Assembly: GCA_036567965.1 (NCBI GenBank)
Contig: DATCTN010000031.1
Span: 434,001 to 498,000 of the forward strand
DNA: 64,000 bases
Source: Candidatus Kryptoniota bacterium
GTDB lineage: Bacteria > Bacteroidota > Ignavibacteria > Kryptoniales > JAKASW01
Reading direction: 5' to 3'
Each line of letters opens with the position of its first letter. Position 1 is the stretch's first letter. The position numbers were made by a program, and so were the translations under genes. Of this stretch, positions 38,190 through 45,496 are shown piece after piece. The notes under the pieces are model-generated. The model was not told where the DNA came from, did not search any database, and saw nothing but the letters and a program-made list of their open reading frames with translations.

Positions 38190-39197
38190 TCAATTCAGAT
38201 TCCTTGCAGCGCGTGTGATTGTAAAGTCGAGCAGCTTATTGAGCCTCCACACTGTCAGCTGAACCTGCGAACCCTCGCTACCTCGCATCATACCAAGAAC
38301 CTCTGTCATTGGCATGTTACGCGTGTCGCGTCCATTTATCTTAACTATCATATCATACAATTCTACGCCGTCACTCTCCGCGGGCATTCCGTCCATCAGT
38401 TTAACGACTGTAGGATAGTAGCTATTGCCATCGACGGTGATAAGTCTTAGAAATAAGCCCACATAGCCAGTCTGAGTCGGTTGGTCAATTTGCTTTGAGG
38501 TGGGGAATTTGTTGACCATGTCAATCAATACGAGTTGTCCAGAGACTCTTACGTCGGAATTGTCTGAGGTTCCTACACCTGTTGCGGTCCAAATATTCTG
38601 CAGCGTTTTGCTATCATATGCTTGAATAACAAGCTCAGGATAGTAGTGTCCAACCGTATACCCTGGCATTTGGTAACTTTGCGTCGTCATATATCCTGGC
38701 ACTTGCACTGTCTGTGTGCTGTTCTCAGTCCAGTTGCCCCAGCCAAAAGAATTAATGTCACCGAAGGTATTGAAATTCAGATTCCCAGAGGAAAACCCTT
38801 CCACAGTGATTGTTTTGCTAGGCACCCAGTATGGCAATGTCATGGACTGGGGTGGAACATACCTCTCCTGATACTGGGAACGTCCATCTACGGTCATCAG
38901 AAAATCAGGGTGGTCATTTAATTGCACGAACCTGTACCCTTGCTGCTCGAATAGGTTGCGGACATAGAAAAGAAGCTGTTGTTCGAGAATCGGGTTGGTT
39001 TGTGTCAGTGAATCAACTACGGAGTAAGGAAAGACAGCGAACGTTTTATACGAACTTATGTCAGAGCTTGGATTCTCGTAGGCGGTTACGCTTGGTTCAA
39101 GATAAAGGTATGCTGGCGTAAGATTCGTGAGTCTCTGTGAAGTACTGCACCCAGCAAGCCAGAGTGCTACTAAGAAGCAGGCGATTGAATATTTCAT
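38190..39197 (-). CDS. Lipoprotein with DUF4136-like and C-terminal PDZ-like domain; cassette 2
   Basis: 335 residues from the ATG at 39197 (MKYSIACFLVALWLAGC; lipobox LAGC). The first part (SYKTFAVFPYSVVDS, FLMTVDGRSQYQERYVPP) resembles DUF4136-type lipoproteins, with a Thr/Gly/Tyr-rich insert (TVQVPGYMTTQSYQMPG). Residues about 245-325 look like a PDZ domain (VKLMDGMPAESDGVELYDMI, VKINGRDTRNMPMTEVLGMM). Function not recognised. It shares cassette 2 with the membrane protein gene 61 bp upstream. Confidence 0.75.
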   Translation of the reverse strand: MKYSIACFLVALWLAGCSTSQRLTNLTPAYLYLEPSVTAYENPSSDISSYKTFAVFPYSVVDSLTQTNPILEQQLLFYVRNLFEQQGYRFVQLNDHPDFLMTVDGRSQYQERYVPPQSMTLPYWVPSKTITVEGFSSGNLNFNTFGDINSFGWGNWTENSTQTVQVPGYMTTQSYQMPGYTVGHYYPELVIQAYDSKTLQNIWTATGVGTSDNSDVRVSGQLVLIDMVNKFPTSKQIDQPTQTGYVGLFLRLITVDGNSYYPTVVKLMDGMPAESDGVELYDMIVKINGRDTRNMPMTEVLGMMRGSEGSQVQLTVWRLNKLLDFTITRAARNLN

Positions 39198-39257
39198 AGG
39201 ACACCTATCTATGGTTTTGAAATAACTCATGATTATGATGTAGGGTGCTAACGGTAT

Positions 39258-39785
39258 TCACAGTTGTGATTCTTCCTCAAGGAAAGAAGCTATGTCCTCT
39301 TTTGACAACTTGAGGTCATCGTCGGAACAATGCGTCTTCCTTTTCTCGACTTGCGTGATGCAATGATTAAGAAATGCAAACTCTTCCCAAGTTGTGGGAT
39401 CATCCGCTCTCTGAGAAGCGACATAATTCTCAGAGGCCACCCAATAGTGGTGGAGCCAATAAAAGAAAGTGTTCCAAACCATCTCCTCATCAAGTGCCTT
39501 CTTTCGGACAAGCATTCCTACGGTCTCGAAGAAATCAAAAACATCATCGGCTTCTGAATCGCCGCCTTTCTGAAGAGATTTGGCAGCGTTTCGCCTCGCA
39601 CTTACCATTTGCTGAGAACTGGTGAATCTGTCCTCTAACTTAAGAAGAAGGTCAACGCTTTGGGTGAACTTCGACCGTTTGATTTGAGAGCGCAGGCTCA
39701 GAATCGCAATGATAACTCCAAGAAGTCCAACCATGACTCCCGCGATAGGAGTCCAAGTCGTGAGAATGCTATACGAATCACACAT
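39258..39785 (-). CDS. Small membrane protein, DUF4760-like; cassette 2
   Basis: 175 residues with one N-terminal TM helix (about 8-30) followed by a basic stretch (RSQIKRSKFTQ) and a helical cytosolic domain (DVFDFFETVGMLVRK, FFYWLHHYWVASENY). The pattern resembles DUF4760-type orphan proteins often found beside mobile or defence genes. No enzyme motif. GGGAGACCTC precedes the ATG; 61 bp separate it from the next cassette gene, where a solitary GTTAGCACC core remains. Confidence 0.65.
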   Translation of the reverse strand: MCDSYSILTTWTPIAGVMVGLLGVIIAILSLRSQIKRSKFTQSVDLLLKLEDRFTSSQQMVSARRNAAKSLQKGGDSEADDVFDFFETVGMLVRKKALDEEMVWNTFFYWLHHYWVASENYVASQRADDPTTWEEFAFLNHCITQVEKRKTHCSDDDLKLSKEDIASFLEEESQL

Positions 39786-39825
39786 GAGGTCTCCCGTCAG
39801 ATCACTTTAAAAACATTCGGCAATG

Positions 39826-39945
39826 GCAACTAACGTCCACGAGAAAAGAGTCGCGCCGTGCTCCTCGTCGGCTATAATGTGCGCGGCGTGAAGCGAGCTC
39901 CATTATATACAATAATCGAGCGTCTCTTTTCTCGTTGTTAGCCGC
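39826..39945 (-). repeat. attC-like site 1 (cassette 1/2 boundary)
   Basis: A 120-bp imperfect palindrome. Cores: GGCTAAC (complement of 39937-39943) and GTTAGTTGC (complement of 39826-39834). Outer stem is a perfect 12 bp (39839-39850 ACGAGAAAAGAG with 39924-39935). The start arm of cassette 1 (40781-40801, AGTGCCGTGCTTGCGGCTAA plus C) matches the arm at 39937-39957 in 20 of 21 positions. Predicted crossover lies between 39833 and 39834. Confidence 0.85.
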
Positions 39946-39965
39946 AGGCACGGCACTGCCAATAG

Positions 39966-40760
39966 TTAAGAAATCATTTTCTCTCGTTTGAGTACCCTCT
40001 GTAACTCGTAAAAGGTCTGTTCGATTTTGTCGTCGCTGAAACCAATATATTGGAGACCAGCAATGTTGGAGAAATCCTCTAGTCCATCTTGTCTCAGGAC
40101 AACGGCCTTCGTGAAGCCAAGCCTCCCTTGAAAAAGTCCTGCTTCGTGAACGACGTTTTGCCTTGCGCGTTTGGAACCGTCAGGAGTCTCATCTTCAGCG
40201 GTTAGAATAAGGACGGCAAACGTAGCTTGGTCAAGCATTTTCTCAAGAATTGGCACAATTGACTCTCCGACCCTTGATTCAGATTCGTAGCTAATGGCGG
40301 GAATGTGCACCTCGTCTTCTAAGAAGACCTTGACTCTTGCCCAGAGCTTGCTTCTGCCATGGCCGATAAACACGCAGGGGCTCGATGAAGATGTGACAGA
40401 GGGCCCTTTGGCTTGAGATGCAAAACGGGGGCTAGGAAAAAGTGCCTTGAAAGCATCGTCATCCAGTGAGATTAGTTTTGTTACTAATCTGTTGATGTCT
40501 TGCACGGTGGGATCAGCGTTAGAAGTCTGGTTGGGCGGAATGTAGAGGCTTTCCCCAGTCGGGCGGTACCTCTGAAAGAAGTCTTCTATCTTATCGGCAA
40601 GCATTTTGAATTCATCCTTGCTGACATCCTCTCGATTAGCTTTGGCAAGCTGAGCAAGTCGGTCTACGTAATGGATGATAGCAGCAAAGAACTTTTTGTC
40701 GTCGTTCACGGCTTGTTGGAGAGCTTCAGCGTGAATTTTAATCTCTTCGATTATTGTCAT
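39966..40760 (-). CDS. TIR-like domain protein (CAP12/PCTIR type); cassette 1
   Basis: 264 residues. N-terminal helical region (about 1-95) and a C-terminal TIR-like domain (about 127-260) starting VFIGHGRSKLWARVKVFLED, with IPAISYESESRVGESIVPIL and FAVLILTAEDE, then ARQNVVHEAGLFQGRLGF. This is the predicted nucleotide-binding TIR family, renamed in Pfam after CBASS CAP12 and Pycsar TIR effectors, whose TIR can degrade NAD. The likely catalytic Glu is in VVHEAGLFQG. No cyclase gene is adjacent, so it stands alone in the cassette. Suggests a defence role (inference). First cassette next to the recombinase, thus the best-placed for expression. Confidence 0.85.
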   Translation of the reverse strand: MTIIEEIKIHAEALQQAVNDDKKFFAAIIHYVDRLAQLAKANREDVSKDEFKMLADKIEDFFQRYRPTGESLYIPPNQTSNADPTVQDINRLVTKLISLDDDAFKALFPSPRFASQAKGPSVTSSSSPCVFIGHGRSKLWARVKVFLEDEVHIPAISYESESRVGESIVPILEKMLDQATFAVLILTAEDETPDGSKRARQNVVHEAGLFQGRLGFTKAVVLRQDGLEDFSNIAGLQYIGFSDDKIEQTFYELQRVLKREKMIS

Positions 40761-40780
40761 ATCGGATTCCTCGTCAATTG

Positions 40781-40867
40781 AGTGCCGTGCTTGCGGCTAA
40801 CTACTGTAATTACCCATTACGACTTCACGTCCAATCTGGGTGTAAAATTGTAGTTGGTTTTTGTACT
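40781..40867 (-). other. attI-like junction between recombinase gene and first cassette
   Basis: On the minus strand, TTACAGTAGTTAGCCGCAAG: the recombinase stop is followed by about 65 bp of AT-rich spacer, then the core AGTAGTTAGCC at which cassette 1 begins (crossover between 40800 and 40801). No long palindrome is present on this side, as expected for an attI site instead of attC. Confidence 0.6.
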
Positions 40868-41761
40868 TCATGTCTTCGGAAAGAGCTTGTCAATCGGATT
40901 CGCTATCTGCCCGATAGCCCGCTTCGTAACGTGTGTATATATTTCTGTCGTCTTGGAACTTGAATGACCCAATAATTCTTGAATATACCTTAAGTCCACC
41001 CCTGCCTCGAGAAGATGAGTGGCAAAGGAGTGCCGCAACGAATGTATTGAGACGTTTTTTATTATCCCTACCCGCGCCACCGCGGCTTTGAAAATCTTTT
41101 CTGCCGACTGCACGCTCAAATACCCACTCTCGCTTTGACCCGGAAACAACCACTTCATCGGACGACAAGCCCTCCAGTACTTCCTTAGCTCTTCAAGGGT
41201 CGCATCGCCAAGCAGCGTATACCGCTCCTTCTTCCCCTTGGCAGCCCGAACGTGAATCACCTTCCTTCCCCCATCTATGTCCTCCACCTTTAAGTGGGTC
41301 ACTTCGCTCACTCTCAAACCGCCGGAATAAGTGACCATCAATAGACAACGATGTTTTAGGTTTCTTACTCCCCCTATGAGTTTCTGCACCTCTTCCTGAC
41401 TCAATACCACAGGTAGCTTCTTTGACCTTTTCGGACGCGGTATATTCCCGAGAACCAGAGGTCGTTTGTACAACTCCACGTAAAGAAATCGCATCGCATT
41501 TAACACTTGATTCACCGAACCTGCCGAAATCCTCTCGACATCTATCAGATCCAGTAAGTAATTTCGGATGTCGTCACTTGACAGCTCCCGCGGATCACGA
41601 GGAGAGAAATACTTCACGAACGATCGCAGATGACTTCGATACGCCTTAATCGTCTTGTAGCTGTAGTTACGCAGGCGCAGTTCATCCTCCAGGACTTCTA
41701 ACAGCCCCTTTCCCTGGTCAGGAATTCCTGAATTGCCTCCTGTTTGCACGATCGCATTCAC
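40868..41761 (-). CDS. Tyrosine recombinase / integrase of the cassette array
   Basis: 297 residues. SAM-like N-terminal domain (about 20-105), catalytic domain with R150 (SGGLRVSEV), K175 (AAKGKKERY), H240-x-x-R243 (IHSLRHSFATHLLE), H266 (ELLGHSSSKTT) and Y275 (TEIYTHV). The C-terminal RAIGQIANPIDKLF recalls the GxxSPLD ending of IntI and its Bacteroidota relatives. Between the second beta sheet and the RxxH helix there are only about 14 residues (ELRKYWRACRPMKW), so the extra alpha-helical insertion that marks true IntI is absent. GGAAGG precedes the ATG. Its 3' end, not its 5' end, faces the cassettes. Confidence 0.93.
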   Translation of the reverse strand: MNAIVQTGGNSGIPDQGKGLLEVLEDELRLRNYSYKTIKAYRSHLRSFVKYFSPRDPRELSSDDIRNYLLDLIDVERISAGSVNQVLNAMRFLYVELYKRPLVLGNIPRPKRSKKLPVVLSQEEVQKLIGGVRNLKHRCLLMVTYSGGLRVSEVTHLKVEDIDGGRKVIHVRAAKGKKERYTLLGDATLEELRKYWRACRPMKWLFPGQSESGYLSVQSAEKIFKAAVARVGIIKNVSIHSLRHSFATHLLEAGVDLRYIQELLGHSSSKTTEIYTHVTKRAIGQIANPIDKLFPKT

Positions 41762-41936
41762 CTTCCCGTTACCCTATGCCTGCATGAAGCTAACCTTCGG
41801 CATTTCAATTATCAAGGTTCAGCCGTTTCTTGCACCAACACTGCGGATGAAAGCATTGTAGTGGGTTCACATGGCTAAGTCACCCGCGCGCTGTGAACTC
41901 GCAAGCTTCAACGCGGGTATGTGCACATCAAAGAGC
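41762..41936. other. Region upstream of the recombinase gene
   Basis: About 175 bp between the recombinase gene and a DUF1579-like gene, both leftward. It contains the recombinase promoter; no operator or att-like structure that I can support. Confidence 0.4.
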
Positions 41937-42452
41937 TTAGTTTTTTTTCAGCGTCAATCTCGCGAACGGCTGAGTCTTTCCGCCCGCCTCTGCATCCATT
42001 ATCCATTTCCATGTGTCTGTGTCAAGCCCGTATGCGAATGTCGTGTGAAAGCTGCTGCCGTCCGGACTTATGAATAAGAAGGGAATCTCATCTCCGTTCT
42101 GCTTCGCGTGACCGATCGCGTCGCCGTTCAAGCCTCCTCCACCAGTCACATCGAGCCATAAGCATTGATACTGACTCGTCTGCTGGTTCCAGCCGATGTA
42201 TACAATCGCCTCATATGCCGGCGTACCTTGCGCGTTTTTCTCGCGAGATACTTCATGTATCTGCAAGTACTCGTGGTTCAATACCCATTCAACTGAAATG
42301 TCGTGAGTCGTCTCCTGTCCCGCTATCGTACCCTGAAGGATCCATTTCCCGGCAAGCTTGTCGAGTAGAGAATCCTGAAACGCCGTTTGCTGCGCGCGCG
42401 CCGTAATCGAAATCAATGCAACACAGGCGATGATCGTTTTGATCGTCTTCAT
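41937..42452 (-). CDS. DUF1579-like exported protein
   Basis: 171 residues with signal peptide (MKTIKTIIACVALISITARA). The motif LAGKWILQGTIAGQETTHDISVEWVLNHEYLQIHEVS is typical of DUF1579/lipocalin-like proteins. No function known. Just outside the integron array. Confidence 0.75.
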   Translation of the reverse strand: MKTIKTIIACVALISITARAQQTAFQDSLLDKLAGKWILQGTIAGQETTHDISVEWVLNHEYLQIHEVSREKNAQGTPAYEAIVYIGWNQQTSQYQCLWLDVTGGGGLNGDAIGHAKQNGDEIPFLFISPDGSSFHTTFAYGLDTDTWKWIMDAEAGGKTQPFARLTLKKN

Positions 42453-42526
42453 TTTAGCCAGCTCCTCCTTTTATCTGATTGTGTTTACATGAGTCTCTCG
42501 CTTTGTCCATTTTCCTCTCCAACAGG

Positions 42527-42588
42527 TTTGTGCCTTCCACCTCTCTCCCTCTGTGCCTTTGTACCTCTCTCCCTTTGTGCCTCTTCAC
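42527..42588. repeat. 24-bp tandem repeat, about 2.5 copies
   Basis: Units TTGTGCCTTCCACCTCTCTC (plus CCT), CTGTGCCTTTGTACCTCTCT (plus CCCT) and the partial TTGTGCCTCTTCAC follow one another in the gap between the DUF1579-like gene and the transporter gene. Confidence 0.75.
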
Positions 42589-43832
42589 TTAATACCCACT
42601 CCCATCATTCCATAAACAATCAATACTCCCGTCCCAATTATCCATGTTAGGATCGCCACTACGCCGCTTACTTTTGTGAATTCCCAGAAACCTAATGGCG
42701 CTTTGTCCTTTGAAAGTTCGAGAACAATCATGTTGGCTACCGATCCGGCGACTGTGAGATTACCCGCGAATGTGGAGCTCATCGCGAGCACGAGCCACAT
42801 GAGAGCCGGCGCGCTGAATGACGCGATCCAGTGCCTGACAACCATCACATACGGTACATTCGAGACAACGTTGGAAAGGACCAAAGAAGCGAATGAAAAG
42901 GTCCCTATCTGTGCCGCCGCGGAAATAGAGAAGTACCCTCTGAGCATTTGGTGAGCTTCCTCGACAAGCCCTGCTTTATTTATTCCTCCAACCACCACGA
43001 ACAGACTCGCGAAGAAGAGGAGGAGTGACCAATTTACCCTTGCGAACATCTCATCGGGCCTCTTATTCGACACGAGTACAAGAAGCGCCGCTCCGAGGAT
43101 CGCCATGAAGGACAAGCTCACGCCGACTGAAAATCCGATTATGACGATTGACATAACTCCAAGCGATTTGTAGAAAAGAGGCTTGTCGAGCGGCCGCAAA
43201 GTCTCCGGCTTCTGAGGCGCGAGTGCCGGGTTCAATTTGTTCCTGAAGAAGATCCTGAGAATGAAAAAGTTGACCGCCAGTCCGGATAGCGCGATGGGCA
43301 GCATCAAAATAAAAAACTTCAGGTAAGGCCAGCCTGAAAACGTTCCGATAAGCATGTTCTGAGGATTGCCCACAAGTGTCGCGACACTTCCGATGTTCGC
43401 GCTTGTGGCGAGCGCGATGAGGAACGGCTTCGGGTCGAGCTTCGAGCGCGTGGTAAGAAGAAGTATGAACGGCGTCATCATTACGCATATCGTGTCGTTC
43501 ACGAGGAACGCCGAGAGCACTCCTGCGGCGACTATTATCATAAGCAGCAGCCTATTGCCGGTCTGCGCTCTCTTCATCACAAACGTCGCGACAAGATCGA
43601 AGAACCCGCTGACCTGCAGATATGCCACGATGAGCATCATTCCGAGAAGCAGCACGATCGTGTCGAGATTCACCGACATGTACGCTTCGTTGATCGTTAC
43701 GATGCCGAGCGCGATCATAGCAACCGCACCGATCATAGCACCGGAAGTTCTGTCTAAATGGAAGTAGGGAAGTCGCTGAACAGAAATGACAATGTAGGTA
43801 AACGCGAAGATAATGAGTGCGGTTAGTAGCAT
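42585..43832 (-). CDS. SLC13/ArsB-type anion permease
   Basis: 415 residues with about 11-12 TM helices. The middle FLVNDTICVMMTPFILLLTTRSKLDPKPFLIALATSANIGSVATLVGNPQNMLIG is a hallmark of the ion-transporter (IT) superfamily, seen in ArsB and SLC13 carriers, with a symmetric C-terminal SNVVSNVPYVMVV. Likely a sodium- or proton-coupled organic anion or arsenite/antimonite carrier; substrate not fixed. Length is typical for the CitM/ArsB kind. Confidence 0.85.
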   Translation of the reverse strand: MLLTALIIFAFTYIVISVQRLPYFHLDRTSGAMIGAVAMIALGIVTINEAYMSVNLDTIVLLLGMMLIVAYLQVSGFFDLVATFVMKRAQTGNRLLLMIIVAAGVLSAFLVNDTICVMMTPFILLLTTRSKLDPKPFLIALATSANIGSVATLVGNPQNMLIGTFSGWPYLKFFILMLPIALSGLAVNFFILRIFFRNKLNPALAPQKPETLRPLDKPLFYKSLGVMSIVIIGFSVGVSLSFMAILGAALLVLVSNKRPDEMFARVNWSLLLFFASLFVVVGGINKAGLVEEAHQMLRGYFSISAAAQIGTFSFASLVLSNVVSNVPYVMVVRHWIASFSAPALMWLVLAMSSTFAGNLTVAGSVANMIVLELSKDKAPLGFWEFTKVSGVVAILTWIIGTGVLIVYGMMGVGIK

Positions 43833-44634
43833 TGTGTCCTGAAGGTTAGTTATGAAACGTCAAAGGTCAAAATATGTTCCGTGAAACCTCACAATCATTG
43901 CATCCCCTTGCGAAAATGGAGTCCCGTTGAGTAGGTAGTATCCTTGCATGACTCAACGTATGGATACAGCGATTTTTTGTCTGACGAATGAATTGGAATA
44001 GCTATTCAAAAAATCGCATACAACTGCGTACGGGACGATCCCGACCCCAGTCGGGACCATTTTCGCGGGGCACCTTTTTTGCGCCTCCGATTATTTTACA
44101 TGCGGCGCATCCGCAGAAGGCGGACTTTCCATTCACTTTCTTTTGGGTGAGCAAAAGAAAAAGAACAACAGAGAGAAAAGTAATGTTAAAGCTCAACTTC
44201 CGGTTGCTTTCTCATGACTGCTCCGCTGTCGCTCGGACAATCCTTGTTTCCTAATCCCATATTGGAAACTTCTACCCCTCGAACACTACAGTTTCACACA
44301 TAATGTGGCTTCTGTGATCCCGTTCTGCGGGATCGGGACTCATGGTCATCTTTTCCGAAGGCCGTACTCAAGAATTGTTCTAACATTGCAGTTCTCGTGA
44401 GCATCTTCCGATCTAGAGGTTTTCAGTTTCGCGATGCGATAGGCAACGTGGATTGTATACAGCCGAAGTTTAGGATGGGATGAAAGCTAGAGTACGGTCC
44501 TCATATAGACATTGTCCGATGACTTGGATTTTGCAGGAGTCGCGAATTCAGAAGTCATAGCTCAAAGTTGGAGATCAAAACTCAAAAGTGTATCGAATCT
44601 AGTTTTGACTTTTGATGTCGCCCCGTTTAGTTCT
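43833..44634. other. 800-bp region with no supported gene
   Basis: Contains short GC-rich hairpins (TCCCGAC/GTCGGGA near 44034; ATCCCG/CGGGAT near 44318) and AT-rich inverted arms at 44574-44616, but no open frame with a family signature. The short frames on both strands near 44000-44200 are low-complexity and I do not support them as genes. Confidence 0.5.
44574..44616. repeat. AT-rich inverted repeat (possible weak terminator)
   Basis: Arms ATCAAAACTCAAAAG and GTTTTGACTTTTGAT (13 of 15 pair) flank a 12-nt loop, 19 bp beyond the stop of the gene at 44635. Probably a weak terminator for that minus-strand gene. Confidence 0.45.
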
Positions 44635-44922
44635 TCAGATCTGGTGTAGAGTATAAGACTTCAGTTTATCCGGTACGAGGCAGTCGTTTATTTTCACCAC
44701 GAGCTCATCGAACGCGCTATCGTCGGCGCTCTGGAAAGTCTCTTCGTTCTCGTAAGTATAAATTTCCATGTAATGGTTCTGCGAGCCCTGGACCTGGTAA
44801 ACTTCGAGCTTGGCGATGGCTGACGATTCGTACCCCGACTTGAGCTCGTCGATCAGCTTGATATAATCCTCATGCCTTTCAGGTTGCACCTCGTAATTGA
44901 TCTCCAGTAGAACTTTCGACAT
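44635..44922 (-). CDS. Small alpha/beta-barrel (ABM-like) protein
   Basis: 95 residues, with the pattern of dimeric ferredoxin-like (ABM/quinol monooxygenase) folds: VLLEINYEVQPERHEDYIKLIDEL, AKLEVYQVQGSQNHYMEIYTYENEETF. No catalytic signature, so function is not stated. It ends the long minus-strand series that begins with thrS. Confidence 0.6.
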   Translation of the reverse strand: MSKVLLEINYEVQPERHEDYIKLIDELKSGYESSAIAKLEVYQVQGSQNHYMEIYTYENEETFQSADDSAFDELVVKINDCLVPDKLKSYTLHQI

Positions 44923-44931
44923 CTAGACCTC

Positions 44932-45495
44932 CTATTTTGGCTGCTCGGACGCAGGCTTTGAGTTCGCTGTTCTCACGATCCAGTATATCAGCGCGGCGAT
45001 CGCTATGGCTGCGGCTACTACTATCTCAACTCTCCTCAGTCCCGCAAATGAACCTATCGCCTCACTGAAAAAATAACCAAGAAACCCATAAGAAACAGCC
45101 CAAATTAATGCCGAGGCAATATTATATACGGAAAATTTTATCGAAGGCATGTCCGCCAGCCCGCACATTACGATCAACGCCGACCTCAAACCGTAAATGT
45201 ATCTCGAAAAAAGGACGACGTAAGCGCCATATTTCTTTACCAGCTTTTCGGCGCGGGGAAGTACGGAAGCCACATACTTGAACTTCTTGACGAATTCGTA
45301 TCCCTCGTGCTTCGTAAGTTGGAAAAAGAGCTGGTCGCCGATGGTCGAGCCGAGGAACGCGGACAACATCGAGAGCTCGAGATTCAGTAACCCCTGATGC
45401 GCCAGTATCCCCGCGATTATCAGTACCGTCTCGCCTTCAAATAACGTGATCGCGAAAATTATTAGGTAGCCGTACTGATGAAGAAGTATTTCCAA
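44932..45495 (-). CDS. DedA-family membrane protein
   Basis: 187 residues, five or six TM helices. Motifs GSTIGDQLFFQLTKHEGYEF, KKYGAYVVLFSRYIYGLRS and the conserved Arg in SRYIYGLR are of the DedA/SNARE-associated (VTT) family, which flips or transports lipids (undecaprenyl phosphate, aminophospholipids). Stop-to-start spacing to the neighbouring zincin gene is one base. Confidence 0.88.
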   Translation of the reverse strand: MEILLHQYGYLIIFAITLFEGETVLIIAGILAHQGLLNLELSMLSAFLGSTIGDQLFFQLTKHEGYEFVKKFKYVASVLPRAEKLVKKYGAYVVLFSRYIYGLRSALIVMCGLADMPSIKFSVYNIASALIWAVSYGFLGYFFSEAIGSFAGLRRVEIVVAAAIAIAALIYWIVRTANSKPASEQPK

Positions 45496-45496
45496 T

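Larger units (their letters stand above)
32615..41761 (-). mobile_element. Integron-like array: recombinase plus five gene cassettes
   Basis: A tyrosine recombinase gene is followed, in the same direction, by an attI-like junction (crossover between 40800 and 40801) and cassettes 39834-40800, 38064-39833, 35871-38063, 34972-35870 and about 32615-34971. All cassette genes are on the minus strand. Each full boundary holds a long imperfect palindrome bounded by cores GCTAAC/CAACTAAC and GTTAG, and each cassette starts with a 17-21 nt arm complementary to its own distal arm (14/17 to 20/21 matches). Cassettes are 0.9-2.3 kb. The recombinase lacks the IntI-specific insertion, so either it moves the cassettes itself or the array is served by another integrase. 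Confidence 0.82.

Noticed and set aside
40868-41761. Calling the recombinase a true IntI
   Set aside because: The helical insertion diagnostic of IntI is missing; the ending and motifs fit a broader Bacteroidota recombinase family as well.
44002-44196. Minus-strand reading of 64 codons with a hydrophobic start
   Set aside because: No family pattern, overlaps an equally poor frame on the other strand, and carries no good ribosome site.
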